DNA from: Loripinus fragilis
Lineage: Eukaryota > Mollusca > Bivalvia > Lucinida > Lucinidae
DNA: 64,000 nucleotides
Assembly: GCA_964019695.1 (NCBI GenBank)
Contig: OZ026516.1
Location: 98,642,368 to 98,706,367, forward strand
Direction of reading: 5' to 3'
Numbering within the stretch: position 1 is the first letter of the stretch; each line of letters begins with the position of its first letter. The notes beneath the pieces are model-generated. The model did no database searches. It had not been told where the DNA came from and saw only the letters and a list, made by a program, of their open reading frames with translations. Both the position numbers and the translations under genes were made by a program. Below are positions 24,277 through 35,094 of this stretch, piece by piece.

Positions 24277-25176
24277 CAAATCATAGACTACTAAAGCGAG
24301 GTCAGCAATACATTGGAACCAAGGGGAAGATACACTAGACAAGCCAAACCATCCCGCATACAATTGGGCCTCGACGCGAGAAAGCCTGTCCTTGGGGTTT
24401 CGAAAAAGTGATATTTAAACCAGACTTCTCGGCTACAGAGATTAGCTAGAAAATTGAAATTCTGATCGTAGCGAGTCTTTATATAAATTATAATAAGCAA
24501 ATAGTAAAGACGCTGATCATACTGCGCGGATGAGGAGGCTGGTCTGCGGCTTTGGTCCATGTATTCGCAATTATAAATCATTAATACTGTTTACTTCTTA
24601 CACGTACAGATGTACCGCGACCTCTGACCAATGACCTTTGGGTCTTTCTATTTCAAACAATTGATGCAATATGCGTAAAATGAGCCAGTCCGGCTGGAAC
24701 ATATGCGTATGTCAATGCTTTTCTAGTAAATGCAAATAAACGCATGAAACCCTTTTTCTAGAACAACATGTCAATATTGTAAATAGATTCACGCTTCAAA
24801 GCTTTTGGTTTATCTTTACATGTTCATTTGTAGGTAAAATGTTTGTCCCATATTTTGTTTACTTCATCTATATATTAATAAACAACTTTCGCTATGTCGT
24901 GTCTCTCCTAACAATGGACAAACATCTGTATATATTCCATTGAAACATACTCAGTCTGATTTTTCTTCTGAATCCCTTATGTATAATGATGCCATGCTAG
25001 TATTATCGATATTACACATTAGGAGTATAGTCCGTTATGAATATAGTCCAATAGAAAGTAGTTGTAGCAGCTTAATACCGTTATTCATTCATTTAAGTTT
25101 ATTCAGAAAAAAATAATAACACTGCAGGTAAAACGATTGTACGAATTAGCTATAAATAATGACCATATCATGTACA

Positions 25177-25267
25177 GCCTCAGTGGCTCAGTAGGTAGAG
25201 AGGCAACTGTAATAATATGCATGTGAGTTATGTAAAAAGTTATGGGTTCGAATCCCATTATTTAGCA
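25177..25267 (+). other. tRNA-like sequence (SINE head or tRNA pseudogene)
   Basis: A box A-like TGGCTCAGTAGGTAGAG (25184-25200) and a box B-like GGGTTCGAATCCC (25244-25256) stand at tRNA-like positions, with a good T-arm. The 5' segment does not pair with the 3' end as an acceptor stem, and the middle is too irregular for a normal anticodon arm. I therefore do not call a functional tRNA gene. Confidence 0.55.
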
Positions 25268-26285
25268 ATTTATAGGCATATTGATATGCTCTATTTTTTT
25301 CATTTGTTTCCATTGTGTATTTTCTTATTCTAGATATTTTCTTATCTTGTGTATTTTTCATTATATTTTTTGATATTTTATCTTTTCAATTTCTATATTT
25401 TAAAATCTTTATTTTACAAAGTATTTATTTTCAATATATACATGATATAAAAATGTTTATAAAATAGTGCCATCAGAGTGAGATTTTTATTTTTATCGCA
25501 ATACTGAGCATGTACGGATCATGTGAGCCTACAGAAATACGCACACTCACCAGAGCATTTGCTGCTCGCATACACAATGCACTGTGTGGATGTAGAAGAA
25601 GACTCATTTTAACTTTTATTATTGCATAAAAACCAGTGTCACACGCTATTAAAAGCCATGTTTTAACAGGTAAAAACCCATGTATTAATCAAGCAATTCA
25701 CGTGCTGTTGATGCACAGCTTTGGTACTTTACATATAGGCATTCTAGGACGTCACAAGAATTGACGTCATCAACAGTAGCGTGTATAGAAATGAGCGTAA
25801 TTTAGTGATGTTAGGATGACGTCAGTCTTTGCTCTGGAACAGGCTTTTTCAAAACATACGAATCCTTCATGCATTTGCGCGCCATTATAGTAATACAAAA
25901 ATTATTTTTTCGAAGCATTTTCCAAAGTTTTCAAGTGACAAAATGACTTTATGCAATAATAGCGATCAAACATGGTTTTATGATACACTAACAACTGCTA
26001 GACCCCTCGTGTGTCGTTAAATCTCTCGCATTTCACTGGTTTTTCTGTAAAGCCTGAAATATCGACATCATCTTTGGTTCAAAGGCGGATCAACGACTCC
26101 AGGTGAGGGGATTTAGATAAATTAGGGAAGGGGGGGTCGATTTGCAGATGATCTCTCATTTATCTTGAATATCCCTATAAAAATGAAATAATCTGTTCTG
26201 AAAACCCCTGAACCCCCTCTGGATCCACCACTGTTTTTTACAGCGCTAGGTAATTCAAACTGCCCACTAAAGGAGTAAGAAAAAT

Positions 26286-26310
26286 AAAAAAAAAAAAAAA
26301 AAAAAAAAAA
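26286..26310. repeat. Poly-A run
   Basis: About 25 consecutive A bases between AAAAT and CCCTCAGGGA. It could be the tail of a retroposed sequence, but no target duplication is evident. Confidence 0.85.
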
Positions 26311-27339
26311 CCCTCAGGGATTCCAACCCTCAGAAATAATACAGGTTTGAATATGTAAATATCGCTACTTAAACACTGGACCACTGGTATGTGACACCCA
26401 AAGATAGCTTTAATGCATTAGTAAGGCTATAACTATCAATATCCTCGTTCGTTTACCTGTCTAAATGCGCGATTACCTTTTATTGACAATAGACCTCTCC
26501 GATTACAGTTATTATTAGTGGCGTCACTGTACTCTTATAATGTTATGTCTATACTGTGCCGATTTGTATTTGTTTACGTGTTATACAAATCAAAAAAACA
26601 GTGTTGTGTCCTTAAGGAACAGCCTTTTTTACTTCCATACTCTGTGTAAGCGAAATCTGATGTGATAACTATGAAAATCAAAAGTTTTAAACTGCGGTCC
26701 TCCACAAAAATACAATTATCTAAAAAACTAGCTGCTATCCTATATAGCGTTAATTTGCCCTTCCCCTGTAGGTACATGACGTCAAAACATCGTCGTATCG
26801 AGTCCGATGCGACGTCATGACGTCGCATTGACGTTAATATGGTGTTGTTTAAAGGTTATGTGCCTGCTAGGTTTCTACAAGTTTGCAAAGAAACCCCAGA
26901 AGCAATATTTCAATACGTTCAAGAATGTGTTAAAACACGTTTAAACAATACATTTCTTAAACGTGCATGTAATACATGTAGCATTTCGACATCGCGTTTT
27001 TAACGTTACAACGTTTAGAACTTTCATTTTGTAGGCAACGTTGTTATAGACGTCATAATAAGACGTTGCAACGACGTCATGATATACATAAATTATTTCA
27101 GAGGGGGCGTCATATGATAAGACGTGTTTGTGACCTTATCGGATCAACAAGAAAGTTTAGCATAAATGCATTACATTTAAATTCCCTTTACACGGATGAA
27201 TAGAACCACTAGTTCTAAATTTGATGGCCGAAAAAATCGCATAAAAACGTAAGTTTTCAATTCAGTTCGATAACCATGTAAAATAGCGAAAAACTGGAGA
27301 ATGTGATTATCCACTCTGGTCTTCCAACTTCTATTCCAA

Positions 27340-27440
27340 GCTGATGCGAGCTGCAAATGGTGTACGATTTTATCTGAATCATTGTCGTCGATTATTTACG
27401 ATTCAGACAAACCCGTACACAATTTGCAGCTCGCATCAGC
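27340..27440. repeat. Hairpin with GCTGATGCGAGCTGCAAAT arms (block A2)
   Basis: The left arm GCTGATGCGAGCTGCAAATG and the right arm ATTTGCAGCTCGCATCAGC are complementary. An inner pair TCTGAATC / GATTCAGA continues the stem. The homologue in block A3 (42986-43086) is equally well paired, whereas that in A1 (15172-15252) has lost most of the outer arms. Confidence 0.85.
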
Positions 27441-27728
27441 AAAAGATAAGAGCGGAGCGACTACATTCTCATATGTGTCCTATATAAAACACTGAATGGG
27501 AAATTGACAGTTTAAGGCGATTTTTCAGCCTGCATATACATAACTGGAAAGAGCCTCATAATATTTCCTTTTCAGAGCTGACGGTTCTGTCTATGCAGTT
27601 TCTTACCCGTGTCTAACATGCGCTGATCCAGAAAGTTTTGCAAGAGAGGGTCCAACTTTGATAGTTTTTTTCGGTTGATGAGAGGTTGACAGATCCAACT
27701 ACCACTATAAGCGAACCATCATTGGCCC

Positions 27729-27764
27729 GCCAGCGAAACGCCATTTAAATGGCGTTTCGCTGGC
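27729..27764. repeat. Perfect 36-bp palindrome
   Basis: GCCAGCGAAACGCCATTT followed directly by its exact reverse complement, with no loop, centred on ATTTAAAT. It is absent from block A copies 1 and 3 at the equivalent position, so it arose or inserted after duplication. Confidence 0.95.
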
Positions 27765-29054
27765 ATGCCGATGTTGGCCCAACATTGAATGCTGGCTCGG
27801 TAGCCATGTGATTTTTCAGGGGATCCGGACCAGTATTGCTAAGAAACCTTATATGTTTGTGATTTTTCAGTGGGGGGTCCGGACCCCCTTTCCCCTATCT
27901 TGATCCACACATGTTTACGATACACATATAGAGTTGCTGAGAAAATAACTTTATTTGGTAAGGAGTCTATTTTGGTAACGCTTGCTTTAAATGGTCATTG
28001 AGATGCGGCACTATTTCAATTGGTAGTTTGATAAAAGGCATAACTCTCTTTACTTTTTTTTTTTATATCAAATTGATATTTTCAATTTTCCAAAGATCAT
28101 ACTTTTCTATCTATAAGATAAATTAATGGCCCGCGAGTGCCCCCCATCCCCATCCCTAAAAACATGAAAACAAAACTTTGGACAATTGAGACGTGCTCCT
28201 CTCACACCTGTTCTTCTCTTCATATTGATACGCTGTAAAAATAAGTTTAACTTTTTACAATATTTGGTAGAAGATATTTAAAATGTCACTCTTTTGGGTT
28301 TAGTCTTTCAATTATTCTAAAACCTATAAGTTCCGCTCCATAATATTTATCCAGAGAATGACTACACTAATAAAAGGTAGAAATGTTTTAACATTTATAA
28401 CTGAATAAATGTTAGCATCAAGACAATTAAGTACATTTTACAGGAAGGTACCTGTAAGTGTAAGCTCTGCTGTCACCTATTTTGGTGTTAGCTTAGTATT
28501 ACAGGGTGCACTGCTGATTGGTAATGTTTGTTTTCGCATGATAAGATATAGATTTGGTAACAGCCGCTGTAAATGTTTAAATGAGTAAGCAAAAGTTATT
28601 GTTGCAAATGAAGAAAATGAGCCAGCACATGAAGGTATCGCATTTTGAACGGCGAGTCTATGCAAATGCACAAACTCGCCAGAGCCTTCGGTGTTCATAT
28701 AAACAAAGAATGTGCGTAGATAAAGACTCAGACCAATAATTGGACCACTAGTCTAGCTGGATGCGTTGGCATGAACTTTTAAAGGAAGCTTAGCTCATAT
28801 GCGATGAGTGCGTGTGGCAAAATCGCATTAGGTGGCCCATTCCGTACGTATTCGTATGCCATCACATGAAAAATCGTTCTTACGACACAGGCATACGCAT
28901 TTGCACTGACAGTCAGCCTCTAAAACTGATCAATTTATTAGAATGTCTAAGAAATATACAGAGCATACATTTGTTAGAAATTAGGAGATTTATTATAGCC
29001 TCTGGCTAGGTGGTGCATGTATATACTGTATACAAATTACATAGAAACCATAAT

Positions 29055-29288
29055 TGAGCCGTGACATGTGATTTCCGACAATGTGGCATTTTGACAAGTG
29101 TAAACTCAGACGAGCCTATGCAGCCTCACTTTAAGAGTAAAAACTCCAAATGATGTTCAGTCAGTAGCTTAACACTCACAGAATATTCAAGCGACTAAGA
29201 AAGACTCTGGTAAGACTGCGAGTATGCGCAGGCTGATTTGAGGCTTTGCTGGTCGCACATATCACATTGTTGGAAATTCCATGCCATC
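29055..29288. mobile_element. Hairpin MITE (GAGCCGTGACATG family), in block A2
   Basis: The left end TGAGCCGTGACATGTGATTT pairs with the right-end GGAAATTCCATGCCA. The last bases of the right end are lost. It occupies the same place as 16762-16950 in block A1, so one insertion preceded the A1/A2 split. Confidence 0.75.
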
Positions 29289-29439
29289 AGACAACAAAAT
29301 GAGAATGAAAGTGCAAAAATGACTGTCCTATATAGAGTTTGGCGCATGCTAACTGACGGCATTGAGGCATCATAGGTAAACACTCGAAATATCGAATGCC
29401 GTTTAAGCAGAATTAAATTGTTCCAAAACGGATTTTAGA

Positions 29440-30898
29440 TCGTATACAAGAAAAAATACCAAAGGCATTATAGCTGGGTTTTTTCGATACATATCTGATG
29501 AGGATAATTATGAGTAATATGGAGGAACATGTTTTGATTCAAATATTTTAATCTTTTAACTTGTGCACAACATTATATAGCTTGTCGAATATTAAGTGTA
29601 ATATCAAAATTCATATATTAATTACAACTCATCATTATATATATCTATGAAGGTATTAGACGCTCATGGAATATAAACAAGTAAAGTCAGTAAACATAGA
29701 AAGAGTTGCTTTTCTTGCTCACGCACGGGACATGCCCACTCACCAAGATGTACATACCTCAGCTGTGGAGCTCAATAAAAATGCGCAAAGAGAGATAACT
29801 GAAAATACTAATATACCACAAAGGGTTTTAAATTTACAGATGCTAATTTTAAAATAAATGCACAATCTAAAATTGCAAAGGGAGATAAGTGAAAAAGACA
29901 GCTACAGTCATATATCTTGTATGCACTGCACCTATTCATCTGGGTGTACATATCTACTAAGTAATATGAATATAACTGAAAGAGATGTTGAGCTACAGAA
30001 GGAAAAATGTCAAAAGCTAACAATTGCAAAGGGAGACAACTGAGAAAGTAAGAACAAGAGTTGCTCGTCTTGTGTGGTACACCTATTCATCTGGGTTTAC
30101 ATCCCTACAAGGTATTATCAAAATATACCTAAGGGTTTAGAAGTTACATGCAAAAAAACGTATAAGGCCAAAAAAAGGTAAGGTAGATGAATAAGAAAAT
30201 AAGAAACCAAGAGTTGTCCAACTTGTGTGCAGCTTAACTACTCACCTGGATCTACATTCTCACCTATTATTGTCAATATACCTGGAATGGTTTTTGAGTT
30301 CAGATGCAAAAAATTCTAAAGTTAAAAAAAATACAAAAGTAGATAATTAAAAAAGTAAGCAAGCTAGAGTTACCCATCTTGTGTACAGTGTGTCTGTTTA
30401 TGTGGGTCTACATTCCTACAAGGTATCATCCAAATATCTTGAATAGTTTTGGAGTTATAGAGCATGCACAATAATTTGTGAAAAATGCAAAGGGAAATAA
30501 ATAGGAAAGTAAGCGAGCTAGAGTTATGCCAATTGTGTGCAGCCTGCCTGGTCATCTGAAACTACATCCCTATAAAGGTCCATCCAAATACCTTGAATAG
30601 TTTTGAAGTTATTGAATATACATAGAAATTTGTGAAAAAATAAATATAAAAAAAATATCTATCTTCAAAAAATGCATTTTGCACCAAAAAATTTGGAACC
30701 AACTGAAAAGAACATTGCATCACATAAAAGCAGAGATCCTGAAAAACCATGTGTGAAATTTTGAGACCGCAGGTTGAATACTTTGCGAGAAAATTGAATC
30801 TGCAAAAAGGTTAACCAAAACGGTAAACCAAGAACGCGCTGCCCGCCGCCCACGGGCAACACTAATTTAATAATCGGATTTTTTCTTCAAAAAAGCTG
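29440..30898. mobile_element. Insertion of about 1.45 kb in block A copy 2
   Basis: Block A1 reads continuously from TTCCAAAACGGATTTAATAG to TAATAATAGCC (17095-17135). Here the two halves are separated. The middle of the insert is a tandem array of 150-160 bp units (29780-30660). No terminal repeats were recognised. Confidence 0.6.
29780..30660 (+). repeat. Tandem repeat, about 150-160 bp unit
   Basis: Five to six diverged units share TGCAAAGGGAGATAA, GAAAGTAAGNAAGNNAGAGTT, a CTTGTGTRCAG segment and CATCTGGGTNTACATNCCTA. Successive unit starts lie near 29876, 30027, 30175, 30336 and 30488. Short open frames on both strands do not persist between units, so coding is unlikely. Confidence 0.8.
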
Positions 30899-31504
30899 AC
30901 TAATAATAGCCGTAGCATAGACCTACATACTTTGTTACATGGTTACATTTAAGCCATACCTTAAAATAGAAAAATAAAACACATTTTTTCATGCGAAGTT
31001 GAGAGAAGAACATTCAAGATGGACCCAGCATTGTATATAATATTTAAATAACGTGAACGGTTGGAAGACATAATCTTTAGTAAACTCAGATCTGTTCTGT
31101 ATCTCTCTTATGCTGCGAGCGGGCTTAGTAACCCAACCCTAACTCCACATGGGAGGTGGAGATAGGGTTTCGCCATACACTGCAAGACGTTTGAACAAGA
31201 GCAGGTTTACTAGCAGAATTTAAAACCTTTTCTGTACGTTCAAAAAAGCAACATTTTTTAGAACTTCGACTCTGTGTTTCCGTCCATGGAGTGTCACTCA
31301 CTCTTATTCGTTTTCGTGTAAAATTGAATTTTAAACCCTTCGGTTAACTGAACTGTGCTATACTGAATATAGAACTGAATCTCCCATTATATTAGAAACC
31401 ATCAACGCTAAATATTTGCAAATGCACAAAAATAATTTACAAGCCAGATATACATGTACCGGATGGATGTACTGCAGGTAATAAGTAAGTACATTGCACT
31501 TCTT

Positions 31505-31529
31505 AGAACCATGTCTTTGAGGTGGTTCT
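31505..31529. repeat. AGAACC-N13-GGTTCT hairpin (block A2)
   Basis: A 25-base hairpin shared with 44671-44695 and 22255-22279, and split by an insertion in block A1. Confidence 0.7.
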
Positions 31530-31657
31530 TTTATGTACCAGCAACGTATATTTTGGTAGGAAATACAATGCTTTTCTCGTTTTGTGTAATATCACTTACT
31601 ACTGAACTCCATTAAGATCACACAATTTGTAACTTGAAAAGAAAATCCTGGTCCCTA

Positions 31658-31900
31658 CACTAAAGCTCGCGTAATTGCCCTGCGGATTTGTGTTTCGTGT
31701 GAGTTTCCAATGCATTGTATGTGCGTTGAGTTTCATCTGCCTATGAAACGCGAATCAACGTATTTCGAAACTCATCAATATTCATCAAACGAAATCTAAC
31801 GCGTTTCAACGATAAATATGCGTTTATTCCTTCAGCCAACCAAATCGTTTTGTTTAAACGCAGTGATGCGCAAACCAATCACAATTGAGTTAACCTTGCT
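31658..31900. promoter_or_regulatory. Subterminal CAACGCG-type motif array, copy A left end
   Basis: Repeated variants of TTCAACG, AACGCG and GCGTTTCAACG on both strands. They are shared with copy B left (46048-46290) and mirrored at the right ends (34780-35028, 55560-55811). Arrays of short motifs near the ends are typical transposase-binding sites in CACTA-like elements. That role is inferred. Confidence 0.55.
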
Positions 31901-32589
31901 CAATGTTTATATTATTATGTGATTTTTTTTTCAGATAAAAATTGTCTTGTAAAGCTCAATTCCGGTTTCCTTTGAGCTTTTTAAACTCAATTTGAATTAA
32001 ATATCTAACCCTTACCCATTCACTCCTTTCATTAATCCACATTTTCACTGGATGATCACGACTTTTCAGCAGTGAGTGCCAAGATGAAGTTACTCATGTC
32101 CAAAAAATGAAAATATCACATAAAATCAAATCATAATCAGTTTCAATTTGTGCTCAAATGTAAAAAAAAAAAAGAAATATTCTTAAAACAACCATTACGC
32201 ATATGGGTTGAAAACATGTCACACTGCTTTAAGTTTTCTTCACGGGGATTCCCATCAAACAATTTCAAACTTTACGATTGGGCCAATTAGGAGATACAAA
32301 TCTACTGGATAAAAACAAGTCTTTTCTCAGAAAGACCCTGTTAAAATATCATCCAGCAATACTCACTTGTTGACATTCTAACTACATACATCTCTGGAAA
32401 GACAATTTCAAGTGCCTAGGCTTCACCTGATCAGCCTCAAATACACGATTATACAAGTGAAACAGTATCCAGTCCCCGCTCTAACCAACTCTTACATGTG
32501 CAAAAATGTGGATATTTGAACCAATTACCTATATCTGCCACAAAGGGACCTAAACATGGTTTTGATAGCAAACATTAAGACAGCCAAAT

Positions 32590-33350
32590 AGGTTCAGAAA
32601 CCCCATAAACTGGCTGCATCCCCAACCAACAGTGCCTGTTTGGTAGGTTTTGAAACTGTATAGACAGGCCGTACCCAGGACCCACATTCCCCTGTATATA
32701 GGATTGGAAACTATATAAACAGGCTGCATCGGGGGCCGTCAGTCACAAGGAGTTACCTTTAGGTAGTTTAGGCAATGGGCTGCAGCCACGTCAAACAATC
32801 TCCCAGAGGTAAGTTTTGAGACCTTATAAACATGCTGCACCCTGGCAAACAGGCTGCGCCCTGGCACACAGTTCCAGGGAGGTAGTTTGGGAAACTGTAT
32901 AAACATGTTGCACCCCTAGCCAACAGTCCTATGGAGGTAGGTTCTGATATTTGAACCAATTAGATTAACCTATATCTGACTTAAATGGACCAAAAACATG
33001 GCTTTGATGCATTGCATTATAAATCGCTAAAATAAAGACAGCTTTTGCTATAAAACAGATTCCTAAATTGGTCCAGAAACCGTATAAACTGGCTGCATCC
33101 TTGACCAACAGTCTCCATTAGGTAGGTTCGGAGACTGTATAAACATGCTGCACCGCAGGCCGACAGTTCCTTAGAGGTAGGTTGCTAAACCATATAAAAA
33201 TGCTGCACCCCTGACCAACAGTCCTCTGGGAGTAGGCTCTGAAACCAAATAAACAGGTTCGGATACCGTAAAAAACAGGCTGCACCCCAGACACAGATCC
33301 CAAGGTTGCACCCTCCGCCAACAGTCCTCTGTAGGTTAGGAAACCATAAC
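32590..33350 (+). repeat. 55-bp minisatellite, forward half of copy A
   Basis: Diverged units of the form AAACAGGCTGCACCCC...AACAGT...GAGGTAGGTTC, homologous to the 55-bp unit of copy B and in the same orientation. A stretch from the left flank (32513-32602, ATATTTGAACCAATTA to GGTTCAGAAACC) recurs inside the array at 32946-33082. Confidence 0.8.
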
Positions 33351-33379
33351 ATCAGGACTGCTCATGGGGAATGCAGCCT

Positions 33380-34250
33380 GTTTATACGGTTCAGAATCTA
33401 CTTCCAGTGGACTGTCAGCTTGGGGTGCAACCTGTTTATAAGGTTTCTGAACCTACCTGCCGGGGGTGAAGTATGTATATATTGTTCCGAATCTAGCTCC
33501 AGGGAACTATTTGCCAGGGGTACAGCCAAGTTATAGTTTCCTAACCTACCTCCAGGGAAATGTCCGCTGGGGGTGCAGCTTGTTTATTAGGTTTCTGAAC
33601 CCACCTCCAGGGAATTGTCTGCCGGGGGTGAAGTATTTTTATACTGTTTCCAAAACCTACCTCAGAGGGGCTGTTTTCCAGGGTTACAGCCAAGTTATAC
33701 CGTTTCTAAACCTACCTGCAGGGGACTGTCAATCGGAGCTGCAGCCTGTTTTTACGGTTTCTGAAACTACCTCCAGGGTACTGTTGTCCAGGAGTGTGGC
33801 CCATTTATACGGTTTCGGTACCTACCTCAAGGAACCTGTCAATTTGTGGTGCAGCATGTTTATAAAGTTTCTGAACCTACCTACAAGGGCCTTTCAGCCA
33901 GAGGTGCAGCCTATAGATATGGTTTCCAAACCTACCTTTAGGGGACTGTCGGCTGGGGGTATAGGCTGAACCTACTTCCAGGGGACTGTTAGAGTGGGGT
34001 CAGTCTGTTAAATGGTTTCTGAACCTACCTCCTGGGAACTGCCTACCTGGGCGCAGCCTTTTTATTGGATTTCTGTAACCTATCTCCAGGGGACAGTGGG
34101 AAGGGAGTGCAGCCTGGTTTACATGTTCTGAACCTATTCCAGGAGACTGTCCGCTAGGGTGCATCTTGTTTTTTTGGTTTCTGAACCCACCTCCAGAGAC
34201 TGTTGGTCATGGATACAGCCTGTTTATACAGTTTCTAAACCTACCTCCAA
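33380..34250 (-). repeat. 55-bp minisatellite, inverted half of copy A
   Basis: About 16 units of the form GAACCTACCTCCAGGGGACT...GGTGCAGCCTGTTTATACGGTTTCT, the reverse complement of the forward half. The array is therefore organised as two opposed halves. The open frames it yields on the plus strand follow from the missing stop codons of the unit and carry no domain. Confidence 0.85.
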
Positions 34251-35094
34251 GGGGGTGTCTTGCTATGTCCCAGTCAGTTTTCTTTTCCGTCTTGTCGGTG
34301 TGCTTTCCTTAGTTGACTGAACACCAGACAAAAGCAGTGAGGGTCTCTTTCTCTCTCTGGCGGAACACATCGCCTCTGGTGGGGCTCAGACCAAATTTAA
34401 TGGAGCCAATATGAACAGAGATAGATAAAGTATCCGAGGCAATAATATGAATAAAATGCAGCAATTCAGGTTCTAAAACCAGATCCCTAGGCCTTATATT
34501 ACAGATCCAGAGTCCTTAGAATATGTTATGAAGGGGCTGAACACGTTGAACTGGTCCACATACTGGAATTGTTACCGATTGTTAAACACATATCATGGAA
34601 TGTGAAAAAAACTGTCATGAAATATCACGCAAAAATGGCCAAAAATAATGGAGTGGCATTGAGACACGAAGAAGGAAAAGAAACGATAACGCATTCTGTT
34701 GGGATAATGTATGCATTGTGTTCTTGGTTTTGTTTATAAAATAATCATTGATTTGCATATTACAGTTTGAGCAACGCACTTAAACCATTTTGATTGGCGG
34801 TTCAGCAATGTGTTTCAACGCGAATTGTACGTTGAACTGCGTTGATATACATTGGCTATCGATTGGTTAACAGGTACCTGCGTTGCACTGTAGTTCAACG
34901 CCGCGTATCGATAGTGAGATTTGATAGGACATTCAAAATTCGTGTTGCAAAAATAATGCGTATCACGTGCATATTTAATGCATTTTCAACGTGGATTCGA
35001 CAAAGACAAATACGCGATTGGTAATGCATAACTTCGCTTTAACAAGAGCGGGATGAACATAAAACAAAAGTTTTGCTATTTTTAGATCAATATG

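Larger units (their letters stand above)
18035..24880 (+). repeat. Composite repeat block B, copy 1
   Basis: Collinear with 35029-42285. It starts at GAACATAAAACAAAAGTTT, continues through a tandem array (18110-19830), a unique segment ending AAGTTTGCCTAACTTG, then after a 2.9-kb insertion resumes at GTCGAATTTTTAACACTTA. It ends in a SINE tail and ATTAATAAACAA, running into block A copy 2. No conserved open frame is shared by the two copies, so I treat block B as non-coding. Confidence 0.8.
25013..26545. mobile_element. Insertion of about 1.5 kb in block A copy 2
   Basis: Copies 1 and 3 read ATGCTAGTATTACTGTGTCG without interruption (14535, 42405). Here the second half resumes near 26545 at CTGTGCCGATTTG. 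The insert holds a tRNA-like sequence (25177-25267), a degenerate hairpin (25500-25575), a GGATCC-type repeat (26085-26240) and a poly-A run (26286-26310). It is probably composite. No ends are recognised. Confidence 0.55.
24880..31655 (+). repeat. Composite repeat block A, copy 2
   Basis: Collinear with copies 1 and 3, interrupted by unrelated sequence at about 25013-26545 and 29440-30898. It contains the clearest form of the GCTGATGCGAGC hairpin (27340-27440), a perfect 36-bp palindrome (27729-27764), the conserved core (28130-29040) and a hairpin MITE (29055-29288). It ends at the TA occupied by the minisatellite transposon. Confidence 0.8.
31658..35028. mobile_element. Minisatellite-carrying DNA transposon, copy A (3.4 kb)
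   Basis: It is inserted at a TA in the block A2/B2 junction, with TA at 31656-31657 and 35029-35030. The uninterrupted junction survives at 45055-45115 (CCTGGTCCCAATTACTTCG), which confirms both ends. The left terminus is CACTAAAGCTCGCG; the reverse complement of the right is TGCATTACCAATCGCG, decayed relative to copy B. Between the ends lie a left unique arm (to about 32500), a 55-bp minisatellite that changes orientation near 33350-33380, and a right unique arm (34260-35028). Both arms match 46048-55811. No transposase was found, so it is non-autonomous. The CACTA end and subterminal repeats suggest EnSpm/CACTA, which is inference. Confidence 0.88.

Noticed and set aside
25177..25267. Functional tRNA gene
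   Set aside because: There is no acceptor-stem pairing and no clear anticodon arm. A tRNA-derived SINE head is more likely.
33466..33969. A 167-codon plus-strand open frame
   Set aside because: It lies entirely within the inverted half of the copy A minisatellite and is a consequence of the repeat composition.
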